Assembly (NCBI GenBank): GCA_933228895.1
Contig: OW121854.1
Location: 132,351,926 to 132,415,925 of the forward strand
Direction of reading: 5' to 3'
DNA: 64,000 bases
Source of the DNA: Platycnemis pennipes
Taxonomy: Eukaryota; Arthropoda; Insecta; Odonata; Platycnemididae
The notes below the pieces were generated by a model, which worked only from the letters and a program-made list of their open reading frames with translations, had not been told where the DNA came from and made no database searches. Position numbers and translations under genes: made by a program. Each line of letters starts with the position of its first letter. Position 1 is the stretch's first letter. Shown here piece after piece: positions 55,634-64,000 of this stretch.

Positions 55634-55636
<3 letters not shown>
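53254..55636 (+). mobile_element. 2.38 kb DNA transposon with ~145 bp TIRs (TGGGTCATTCCACCTC)
   Basis: Near-perfect inverted repeats span 53254-53402 and 55492-55636, starting TGGGTCATTCCACCTCAATT. A second matching inverted block (AACTATAATTGTTAACAACA, about 53862-53895 and 55456-55488) is contiguous with the TIR on the right but ~460 bp away on the left, so the left TIR has gained, or the right has lost, that segment. The insertion is in TA-rich DNA, so a TA-type TSD cannot be distinguished. It carries a broken protein frame (54576-55480). Superfamily not determined. Confidence 0.85.
54576..55490 (+). pseudogene. Transposon protein, N-terminal Cys/His region and helix-turn-helix-like segment, broken
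   Basis: In alternating + frames: IEEICSSSRIEVLL, KRQKQCCNPLKLH (paired Cys then His), SLVEGRKFCR / CRVFLNKG (second Cys pair), an acidic/Ser-rich linker (QPGPSGLQFAEPHISLPTNN, then SSNDSDSQGESDG), and LVLSTLPKSRSVAKFQEKFG followed by STQYLARKVKEQ. The last block has the 'LPKSWS-xx-I-x-x-x-F-x-V-S-x-Y-x-A-R-K' form that I associate with a widespread but poorly described arthropod/cnidarian transposon protein. No DDE residues are visible. It ends inside the right TIR-proximal region. Frameshifted. Confidence 0.45.

Positions 55637-55674
<38 letters not shown>
55636..55674. repeat. (TA)n microsatellite
   Basis: About 19 TA units directly outside the right TIR of the 2.38 kb element; a shorter TA-rich run lies outside its left TIR (53240-53253). 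Confidence 0.95.
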
Positions 55675-55676
<2 letters not shown>

Positions 55677-55822
55677 CGCCAGAAAAGCGCACTACGCAGT
55701 CATAATAAATACAAAATAAAACAGACGACGAAAACATAGAAACACGCAAAAGAGACACTCACAAAAGTTTGGACGTTTCCGCGGTCGTGCCGCCTTTTTC
55801 AACGTAAGAGGGTTGACTGCCG
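55675..55822 (-). mobile_element. Penelope-like terminal fragment, hammerhead-like core
   Basis: Reverse complement gives a degenerate first box (TTGAAAA), a strong hairpin GGCGG-loop-CCGC and a GGAAACGTCC box (55770-55800), the order of a PLE terminal hammerhead, followed by ~110 bp of tail text. It is flanked by (TA)n on both sides, a common PLE insertion context. Core substitutions suggest that it is not catalytic. Confidence 0.45.
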
Positions 55823-55865
55823 TATATATATATATATATTTATTTATTTATTTATATATATGTAT
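55823..55865. repeat. (TA)n / TATT microsatellite
   Basis: A TA run interrupted by TATTTATT units, on the other side of the PLE fragment. Confidence 0.9.
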
Positions 55866-56665
55866 AATATGGTCTCTTATAGTACGGGGGAAAACGACAT
55901 TTTGCATCTATCAGTACAACAATCTATCTCTCTAATCTAATTTAATCTAATACCTACGCTCGTGTTTTTAATATGTGCCTAACATCTTCAGTAAAGCTAT
56001 CCGATTTAAATTTCTCTAATAGATTTAATCTGAACTTTAACCTACGCTCTGATAATGATTCCCACCCTAATTCTTGTATTAATTCTGATACACTACTCAA
56101 CCTGTCGTAACACCTTTCAACGAACCTAGCTGCTCTACGCTGCACACTGTCTAGTTATCTGATCAAACCTAATTCATTAGGATACACTGGCTGCATACTC
56201 AAGGTGGGGCCTAACTAGTGAAAAGTAGCATCGCTCTTTTGTCTTCTAATCACATTTCCCAAGTACTCTTTTTATAAATCCTAGCTTTCTCTTCGCTCGG
56301 CCGCATATTTCCCAGATGTGTCTTCCCCACGATAAATCTTCAGTGATTGTTACACCTAAATACCTTACGGTTTCAACGCTTCCCATCTTCGTGTTACTAA
56401 TTTTATAACATCGCTCTACCGAATTATTCCACCTCCAAAAATTGATAGCTTCACACTTTTTAATGTTAACTGCCATTTGTCGCACCACTCTTGAATCGCA
56501 TCTAAATCCTTGCTAAGCGATTTCCTGTCTTCTTATTTTGTTGGACCCCTATACAGTAGACCATCGTCGGCAAAAAGTCTAAGCTTACTACTAACTGCGG
56601 TTCCCAAACCGTTTATTTGTAAAAGAAATAGAAGCGGGCCTATTACCCTATCCTTGGGGAGCATG
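55866..56665 (-). pseudogene. LINE family B, 3' part of RT
   Basis: On the minus strand: VNIKKCEAINFWRWNNSVER, ETVRYLGVTITEDLSWGRHI, KLGFIKRVLGKCD, VQRRAARFVERCYDRLSSVS, ELIQELGWESLSERRLKFRL. It is close to the 26.2-27.1 kb copy. The palm FADD region (about 56550-56580) is partly visible and the copy ends near 56665. The 3' UTR and tail are absent, because the copy stops near a microsatellite. Confidence 0.85.
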
Positions 56666-56873
56666 TGCCTAATCTACCAATAATCAATTAAGTTTATTCG
56701 TTTCTTTTATGAAGATTTCCTTCATCGGAATTAGGCAAAATAGCTGACTTGTAAAGCGAAAAAGTGCGCAAAATGGCATTTAGAGCGTTAAATCGGAATT
56801 AGCAGCGCCATTAATCACTTACGGCTGATTTTTGCGAAAGATTAGCCCCTAGGGGGGCTATCTTGACATCCCC

Positions 56874-56907
56874 TGTGATTGTGGTCACAGCTGTGATCAC
56901 AATCACA
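56874..56907. repeat. 34 bp near-perfect palindrome
   Basis: TGTGATTGTGGTCACAGCTG leads into the mirrored half (CAGCTGTGATCACAATCACA). A single asymmetry pair is visible. It belongs to the ATCAC/GTGAC motif field at the right end of the hAT-like element. Confidence 0.9.
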
Positions 56908-56987
56908 GGTAAGAATCACAGATACCGATGAGTAGCAGTCACAGGTAACGAATTGACGGGAATATCACACCCATCACTAGTGCAGAC

Positions 56988-57813
56988 GCATCATAGCGAT
57001 ATATCGCGCAGCTCGCGACTGTCACATGGTGCTTTTCGTTTAGGTGCGGCGATAGCCGATTATCGAGCAGTCGATCGCCAGGATGCAAATGAAAAATGAA
57101 AGACAGCTGGATCCGGCTTTTCGCGCCTGCGCAGTCAGTTCAGGGAATTGGAGGGTAAACAAGCAAGTAGCAACGAAGGGAATCTCCCGGTGAAGTTCGA
57201 ATCAGCCAATCAATTCACCGATTGTGCTCGGTAAAAGGTACGTTGATTAATTTCAGTAATTATTTTCGTATGTTAGTGGAATGTCATAACTGTATTTTTG
57301 GGGTTCTGATTGATAAATGCCGTTGAATACCTTTCCTGTGTCTGCGAGTTTATTAAAAATATTGACCTGGGATCTTAACAGAGACACCAAATATATCTTC
57401 ATTTGTTCATGCATTGCTTGACGTGACGTCATATTACGCCCAAAGCTTTTCGTCTGTTCGGCTCTCCTCGGAGCAGAGAGCCACCGGCCACAAGATGGCG
57501 ACAGGCGGCGGCTACATATCGAAAGTGGCTCCGCGTAGTGACGATATCGCCGGCTGCTGTGGCCGCAATTCGAAAGCACCCATGGCAAGTCGCTACTCGC
57601 ACCTTCAGAAGTGGAATCGTGTGTAGATATCGCATTGTATCGCTGAGCACCCGCTGCGTAATTCCGAGGAAAATGGCCGCTAGCGGAATGCGTGAAGAGG
57701 ATGCCGGACCTAATCAAATGTACGGATGGCTACAAAAGTGAAAGAAAGTTTTTTGTTATTGATATGCTTTGTAAATATTGAAATTTGTTGTTTATTAATT
57801 TTATCGAAACCTG
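56988..57813. other. GC-richer stretch with promoter-like motifs, no recognised gene
   Basis: It contains a CCAAT (57208-57212), AAGATGGCG (57491-57499) and AAAATGGCCGC (57671-57681) of the kind seen at YY1-type initiators, and a 22-codon frame at 57673-57741 (MAASGMREEDAGP...). Overlapping frames on both strands at 57.25-57.74 kb are not recognisable. It might be a host promoter/first exon or part of a repeat. Confidence 0.3.
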
Positions 57814-59496
57814 TAGGGTAATCACGTAACTCATAACGTCCCCATTTCGACGTTACAGAACGCCAGTTGAGAACCACTGCGCCCGTCGCGATTATGTATC
57901 GGATGTTTTCACTTCGCCGTCGCTGCATAACGTCCGCCGTGACAAGTGCAACGCCCGGAGCGATCACGGAACCGCAAGAGACGCTGTAGAACGTCAAAAC
58001 CGGGGCGCTCCATAACATCCGTTCAAAAGTCGGTCTTTCATAGCGCCTGCTGTATTTATAGTATTTTATACTGCTAATTCAAGATGCTGAGTATACTCTA
58101 TAGGGTGTTGGGCCCTTGGAATAGAAAATTGAAGTGGTTACGAAAGGCAGAAATTTCTTTGGATTTAAATTAATGTTTGTCACAGTTGTCGGCTCGGCTT
58201 GTCAGAGTTGTCGGCTGGTCGGCTCGGAATTAATATCGTCAGCCCTTTGAGTATATCATATTATGCTATAACGTCCAATCACCCAACAATCCAATATGTG
58301 AAAGCCAAAACGCATTCATTCCTTTAAGGAGTAAGCCTGCATAAAAATAATCGGCATCACTGTCAAATAAATACATATGCAATGTAACACAGCATAATCT
58401 CGTCCCTTAATACATCGATGTCGCATCGATCGTAGTCAGCTACTAGAGCAATCTACACATGACATGAAAATGCAATAATCCTCAATGCTATCTCTCTGCA
58501 GCGGTATTTTTGTTTAACATGATTTAGTTAGAAAGGCTGGAAACTTTATTTCTACAGGCTTTTCAACTGTGAATGAACTATTAGTCATCATATCTAAATC
58601 AGTTACATGTTAGGGAGTTCATTAAGTAGATGGTTAGGTTATAGTGAGGACTATAGAGTGTGTAGGTAATTATATCGTGTACATGAATGAGAATTTGTGT
58701 AATCGTATATATAATAAATATGTAACATTAAACATTAAATATTCGCATTCATATTTTTTTCAATTTTGGTACTAGGTGCACCCATGCACGTATTCTAGAA
58801 TGATGTTTTGGTATTACCTAGTTCGTTAGGCTACATGGGTACGGCTCCTCTGTAAAAGTGTGAGCTCTTGTCAACGCGTTTTTACGTACGGAATGTGGTT
58901 GAATACATCCTCATGAAGACTCAACTGCAGTTGTGTTAAATCATTTAATACGTATCCAAATACGTACTGAATATTTCCTCGTGTATTCAATACATATTAA
59001 TTGGGTATGAGAGCCTTCCTAGGTATTGAATACGTATCATAATATGTATTGAATACACCCTAGTTCTACTGGTATTCAAGGTTGGACGTAAAGCAGTATC
59101 CAATATGAACATAATACACATTGAATACTTCGTGTAATACTTTCACAATATGTAGGCATTGAATTCACATTGTGCTGGCCACCATTTATTTAATATTCTT
59201 TAACCATTAATGAATTCTTCATCATCGTTAGCCCTTGTGTTCGTCTGCTACCGACAATCGATCACATGACCGCTTTCTGGCCTTGGATTGGATGGAAAGA
59301 TTCGTGCAGGGAACGGAAGGGACGGACCGCAGAGAAACTAATGACGCGAGCATAAATTTCTCATACTCTCGGTAGCGCCTCGATTTCGCCGACGTTGAGA
59401 ACTTCGCCTAGAGATACGTAATCGCTGGGGGGGCGAAGTTTTTGGACGTTACAGAGCGCGACGCTATGAAGCACGGGATTTTACGTAATCACCCTA
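57814..59496. mobile_element. 1.68 kb TIR element, CTG target duplication
   Basis: The left end TAGGGTAATCACGTAA and right end in reverse complement TAGGGTGATTACGTAA match at 14 of 16 positions; CTG flanks both (57811-57813, 59497-59499). Both subterminal regions have AACGTCC / GTTACAGA motifs. The interior holds an array of GTATTGAATAC-like units (58895-59175). No transposase. The CWG flank suggests Harbinger, but the TA start is less typical. Confidence 0.6.
58895..59175. repeat. Array of degenerate GTATTGAATAC motifs
   Basis: At least ten variants of AATACGTATTGAATAC occur on either strand within ~280 bp, irregularly spaced. The density far exceeds that of the neighbourhood, suggesting a decayed tandem/inverted repeat or a cluster of binding sites. 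Confidence 0.6.
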
Positions 59497-59499
59497 CTG

Positions 59500-60179
59500 G
59501 AATGTTTCAATAAGTTTCGAAGTTAATCTTTTTTTTGTCGCTGTATGTGATAGGGTTTTCTCGTGATCCTAAGAGCGTCTTCTCCCAATCGAGATGATTC
59601 GCTGGAGCGGATGCCAACGCCGTGAAAGGCAGCTCCTTTGTGCGTGCGCGTGAAGGGGCCTTCGGAGGCGTCTTTTGAGGTGTTGGTCCCCCACTTCCTC
59701 CTCTTAATGCATGCGACCTCACGCGTGGGGGCGGCGGTCACGTGATCGGCCGCTCGTGGCGACACACTCGTCGGATGCGGCCGCGAGAGAACACCCCGCG
59801 ATGTTCTGCCTGAAACAGTTGACATCTGCATCGATCTGAGCCTGCAATGGCAGCAGGGTAACCCCGCGTTCTTGTCGCTGCGAAAGCCTTGTAGAGTTGA
59901 CATAGTTTGGTGACGGCGAGCCGTGCTTATCACGTGCAACATCCCCGGGTGTGATTACGGAGGGATCCCCGGGGGATTTGTACTGGTTTCGTGTATTAAT
60001 CCTCAATTATGGATAGGGAAACCCCCGGTTGCTCACGCGAAAATCAAATGTCAACTTCTTTTGAAAAAGCTCCGAAGTTGAGGTACGCGATGCAGACGTG
60101 ACTGGTATAACCCCCTTATATAACTGATATACCAGGTTGACACACCGTTGAAGGAATCGGTGACCACAGAGTTCTTACA
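59500..60179. other. No recognised gene
   Basis: GC-rich part at 59.6-59.97 kb with overlapping minus-strand frames of 70-140 codons (CpG-rich, no motif). Probably fortuitous. Confidence 0.3.
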
Positions 60180-61088
60180 GCAAAATTCTCTTCTACTCTA
60201 GACAAGAATTTTAAAGAAAATAAGATTTACATTATTAAAAGAGCAGACTTTGCAAACTTTAAAATTTATTTTAGAGATTCCGTTTCGGATTTTAAAAAGT
60301 CTTCCAAAAACTTATGTTCGGAGGGTTCATTAATATCATGCGCTGTAGGATCAATAGATATATCCCTAGTAAATTTAAAAAAGAAGGCGATGAACCAAAT
60401 GGGTACAATGCCGAAGTGAGAAAATCCCTGGAACGGCGGCGAGTATGACATGCGAAAGTATAAAAAAGAAACTAGTTAATAGATGCCCACCCATGAGCGC
60501 AAAATGAGAAATGAAAATGACAAAAATTCAAAATCCAATGCAAAGACAGCCCTTAGAAATGGATTTACGGAATTCAAAAGAAAAACGATTGGGGAGCAAT
60601 GAAAGGAAAAGCCATTTTGTCGAACATGGCCGTAAGTTGGCCGTCGTCAATTCACTTAAAAATGTTAGGGGTGAAATGGCCACAACCACTCTTGAGCAAG
60701 TTAACTTGCTTAATTCCTTCTTCCAAACAGTTTTCATCCCACCTTCCGGGGATTCAATTGTCGTGTTACCTGACCTATTTCAGCGGCTGATTAAACCAAA
60801 TGAAATTTCCTGCAATGGTATTGAAAAGTTACTTAAAGATATAAGCCCCAACAAATCTCCTGGCCCTGATCAAATTCCCTCCCGCGTATATAGAGAGTTA
60901 GCATCCGAAATTTCCCCCTACCTTGAAATAGTATTTAATAAATCCCTGACCGAACACGTCGTACCGATGGACTGGAAAGCAGCCGATGTAACACCCATTT
61001 TTAAAAGTGGTGATAGGGAGCAGCCATCTAACTACAGACCCCTCACATCCATTTCATAATCGTCAGTTCAGTCATGGGACACCTAGAT
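60180..61088 (+). pseudogene. LINE family A, linker and RT N-terminal part
   Basis: Starts with DKNFKENKIYIIKRADFANF (linker after the endonuclease), continues through short frames to 60511-61059: NSLKNVRGEMATTTLEQVNL, LNSFFQTVFIPPSGD, LLKDISPNKSPGPDQIPSRV, MDWKAADVTPIFKSGDREQP, NYRPLTSIS. A ~10 bp deletion in the NYRPISLTSIS motif and a stop end it at 61059; matching DNA runs to about 61088. The RT part is almost identical to the copy at 42.15-42.69 kb. Confidence 0.9.
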
Positions 61089-61089
61089 A

Positions 61090-61372
61090 GCCAACTCACT
61101 TACTCAGTGCTTCATCCCGAAGGTCTTAGGTGATAGGCGAGGGACCCCGGACTATGGCGTGTGAAATTCACACGCATTCAGGGAGGGAGGGGGGGGGGGG
61201 TTCCGCAGTTCCTCTCCCTGGGCCACCTGCGATTTCCTACGCGAAGTTCTGACTCGCAGAAAATCGAATCACGAGGAGTTTAGGTGGGGGGGGGGGGGGC
61301 GTCCAGAAAGGCTCTTTCCCGGGAATTGAACCCGGGACTCAGTGCTCTGCCCACAATTCCCCACTTCGATGG
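61090..61372 (-). repeat. tRNA-derived SINE S1, unsplit copy
   Basis: On the minus strand: GTGGGCAGAGCACTGAGTCC (A-box-like), B box GGTTCAATTCC, a CCCGGG stem, poly-C, then CACCTAAACTCCTCGTGATT, TTTTCTGCGAGTCAG and GGAAATCGCAGGTGG, a second poly-C/CCTCCCTCCC tract and a TTCACACGCCATAGTCC end. It serves as the reference that shows the split copy at 43990/48562 is one SINE. Tail and exact TSD are unclear. Confidence 0.7.
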
Positions 61373-62084
61373 ACGCGAGACGCACTTCGCTTGGACGCCG
61401 CGCGGCGGTGTGTGTCATGCTCGCGCGTTCTTTCAGCGGAAACGTAAAATTCGATATGAAATAAAAGTGCTAACTTCAGCTAAATGATAATATCTGAATC
61501 GCTTTGGAAATTTAAAGAGGAAGATGACAGTTTTAATCTCGTGGTGGCATGATGCATAGTTGCCGAGAAAAAGTGCGGTTATAAATTGAATAGCATACCA
61601 AACTTTCGTTTTTGCCAGACGCTTTTCTAGGCAGTTATTAGACGTCAAAGTGACACATGGCGCCGTGGCGCTGAAAAAATGGTCCCTTTTTTTACTCTAA
61701 CGTGAGAAACAGGTCCAAAAGTTGTTTTAAAAAATTATTCTAACAATGTATTCAGTCAACAACACAATTATCTGAATTAATATGTACATGACGTGAAAAT
61801 CCGACGGACTGTTTCGGAGTTCTTTAGGTTTAAACTCGAGTCTACAAGATTTTGGCGCGGACATTAAATTGTTTATTTTCGTGATAAATTGCATTGTGAA
61901 TGTATAACAGAAGCACATGGCAACACCGAGATTGCATTAACAGTTGAGCAGTACAGTGCCCTTTGGTATCTTGTTGACAGCGTTATAAGTGTGCAGCCTT
62001 TGTATTTTCAAGTATTCAGAGGCGTTTCTTCACGCAACAGATATGGCATTCATCATTTACGTTTTCATCACCAATTAATATTCA
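61373..62084. other. No recognisable gene
   Basis: AT-rich except for a short GC-rich start. No motifs. Confidence 0.35.
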
Positions 62085-62190
62085 CTTCAGTCATTTGTTC
62101 GTGGCATCAGTCTTATATCAAATTCATCATCATCTTTTCCCCATCTCATTTTTGGTGGAATCGTATTGATTTCATTTCTCAATCAAACCT
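62085..62190 (+). repeat. Dispersed repeat R1, copy 2, first block
   Basis: Matches 33340-33440: CATTTGTTCGTGGCATCA, then TTCATCATCATCTTTTCC-like and GGTGGAATCGTATTGATTTC. Same orientation as copy 1. Confidence 0.5.
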
Positions 62191-63619
62191 ATTGAATCCA
62201 TTTCTTAAAATGGATAGCCTTGCTCGGCATAAAGGTAGGTTTATGAAAAAAAGAAAGTTAAAAGTTCTATTAACTTACGGACTGGACTTACGGATTTCAA
62301 CTTCCAGTACGCCTTGCGTTCGCTATGACTATCGATAAAGTTCAAGAGCTATCTTTGAAATTATGCGGTTTGAATTCAAAAGAGGATTGCTTCTCTCGTG
62401 GGCAATTGTGCGTCTCAGGCTCCAGAGTCAGTTAATCGTCTGACCTTTATGTTAGAAAACGGACAAACAGAAATGTAGTCAATCCATTAGCTTTACAATA
62501 CAAAAATTATTTCATGTGAAAAACATCGTTTTTCTTCCTTTCCTTTCATTCGACTGCGTAGCCACAGCAACGCAAGGCAGGCAATTGAATTTAATTATGT
62601 GTTTTTTCCCGGTGGATCTCTGTTCTCTAAAATACTTTTATTTACTTCGTCCATTCATTTCATATCAGACTGATCCACAGCGAAGAGTGGCCGGGTTTAG
62701 CTAATACTCCGATATAATCTGGTAAATGTCCAACAAATATTATTACTATTGTTAATTGCTATTCAAAGGTGACCAAGAAATGATCAAATAACTGAATTAT
62801 GAAATTCGTCAACTTTCGTTCGAGTCCGAAATCAATGTTGAGGCAAACTTTACCTTCTGAGATTATGGAAAAATAACATACTAAAGAAGAAATGAAAAAA
62901 GGGGCAGTATATGAGTAAGCCTTACGCATGCGATGTATTTACAAGCATAAAAGCCGGTATAATACTTATGCTTGCACTACTATTGTTGTATTATCTGAAC
63001 TCGTTCGGTCAACTGTTGCATTCTAATTTTAAAAGTGAGGTTAATGTACATTCTCGCTTCCTATTCTCGGTAATGGCAAGGCAATGAAAAGTTTAGATGC
63101 TTTCAGGGCTTTCTGCTATTCCTAGTTTTCGCTACTGCCTGAGACCCGATTTCTTGTGACAACCGTTCGTCGATCATTCTCCGGTTTTAGAAGACTGCAG
63201 ACTCTTTATGTTTGTCTGATCGAAATGCTAAACATGCATGAATATGTACGTAAGTTCAAGTAAAGGTGCATTTACATTACTGTACACAGGTACCTTGTCT
63301 ACCACAAATGAATTCGATAAAGAAGTGGTGCTGCTAAACTCCAAATATTCTGAACACATAAGTTTGAGCATTCTGAAATGGCGTGAGAGTTGGCAGGTGT
63401 AAAAGAGTTACCAACGTGGCGTGTGCAAAGTAATCAATTTCCCCAATGACGTTGGGAACATTTACTTCGAGCACCGCCTTATACATGTTCCATACACATA
63501 GGCATTAAGTTATATAAAAGCATAAATTTTAATTTATAATAATAACAAAAATGACAAGAAACATAATTTGAACAAGTGTAATTAAATTGAAAGACCTCCT
63601 TAGCAACGTCGCCATATTT
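62191..63619. other. No recognisable gene (possible insertion inside R1)
   Basis: This interval is absent between the two R1 blocks at 33.4-33.6 kb. A 62-codon frame (62516-62704) is unrecognised. I could not define insertion ends. Confidence 0.3.
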
Positions 63620-63995
63620 ATCGCAGCTTGCTCGGAAGAAAACCGAAAGTATGTTCTTTAAACTTAAATACTAATGTTTAGCGTCCGACGACCTTAGCTG
63701 GAAAAAATATAATATGTGCTTTAATATCTTGTGCACGTTTCCTTAGTTTTTTAACGAATTCTTTCGTGCCAAAATTGGGATAAAAATTTTATGTGAAGGA
63801 AGGTCATCATACTCCCATAAGGACAATGCATTTCAACATGAAAAACCTTCATTTTCAAATCCATATATCTTGGTTAAATGGCCGATGACATAGCAATATT
63901 TTTACACTATTCGATAGGGAAAACGTTGAACTATAATATATGTTAAAATCAGGGTAGGTTATCGGGCATGCCAAAAATGATGGTTCCTCCGTAAT
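63620..63995 (+). repeat. Dispersed repeat R1, copy 2, second block
   Basis: Matches 33590-33955 over ~375 bp with frequent substitutions; the last block GGGCATGCCAAAAATGATGG, then TTCCTCC, is nearly identical. It reaches the window edge, so the repeat may continue outside. Confidence 0.7.
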
Positions 63996-64000
63996 CTCAT

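Larger units (their letters stand above)
52516..56979. mobile_element. hAT-like element (4.46 kb with nested insertions), 8 bp target duplication
   Basis: The left end CAGTGGTGAGCGATAT and the right end (reverse complement) TAGTGATGGGTGTGATAT are similar, with 8 bp flanks GTGAAGAC (52508-52515) and GTGCAGAC (56980-56987), 7 of 8 identical. Both subterminal regions are dense in short ATCAC/GTGAC motifs (52.54-52.62 kb and 56.87-56.97 kb). hAT elements have CAG-type ends and 8 bp TSDs. Most of the inside is later insertions (53254-55636, a PLE remnant, LINE B), leaving ~1 kb of its own, without transposase. Confidence 0.65.

Noticed and set aside
59507..60006. 139-codon and 95-codon minus-strand frames
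   Set aside because: CpG-rich DNA with few stops; no hydrophobic pattern, motif or splice context.

Overview
This window reads as repeat-rich, AT-biased nuclear DNA of an animal, most likely an arthropod. I found no intact host protein-coding gene, no rRNA, no convincing functional tRNA and no CRISPR array. The taxon is inferred from the mix of element families: CR1/Jockey-group LINEs with (TAGATG)n-type tails, an RTE fragment, Penelope-like elements (PLEs), mariner, piggyBac, P/THAP, hAT, pogo-like, PIF/Harbinger-like elements and tRNA-derived SINEs. Nearly every short open reading frame is either a piece of a decayed transposable element or noise. Copy boundaries are approximate unless a target-site duplication (TSD) is given.

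0-13 kb: a 2.0 kb TIR element with CTG TSD (4934-6939); a duplicated ~250 bp segment (7.5 and 8.0 kb); a minus-strand LINE A cut by a 1.68 kb TIR element with TGTA TSD (8918-10597); a complete but dead mariner (10811-11940). 13-22 kb: a decayed piggyBac-like element (13259-15315), a LINE graveyard (15.3-16.8 kb), a GC-rich promoter-like stretch, and a 4.26 kb element (17761-22019) with 7 bp TSDs and inverted terminal regions carrying CCAAT/CRE-type motifs. 22-30 kb: LINE A whose 3' UTR is interrupted by a 236 bp hairpin/tandem-repeat insert (15 bp TSD) and by a Harbinger-like element (CAG TSD), then more LINE B/C copies.

30-40 kb: a hAT remnant, two copies of a tRNA-like SINE-like repeat, a dispersed repeat also found at the window end, a 5'-truncated PLE encoding a GIY-YIG domain and followed by a textbook type I hammerhead ribozyme, and a 94 bp-arm palindrome made from another PLE terminus. 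40-49 kb: a nested stack in which LINE B is interrupted by LINE A, a 532 bp MITE and a SINE, and the SINE is itself split by a 4.5 kb TIR element. 49-57 kb: a Harbinger-like left end with the start of a YqaJ/SWIM-type transposon protein, a THAP-domain P-type transposase pseudogene, and a 4.46 kb hAT-like unit enclosing a 2.38 kb element with ~145 bp TIRs, a PLE remnant and a LINE. 57-64 kb: a GC-rich stretch, another TIR element (CTG TSD), LINE A, a SINE, and the second copy of the dispersed repeat.

The parts are not a pathway. Their order of insertion can be read from split reading frames, split SINEs and TSDs, and those junctions are the strongest evidence here. Two themes deserve attention: hammerhead-bearing Penelope termini, and the repeated presence of TGACGTCA/CCAAT modules inside unrelated or distantly related DNA transposons.
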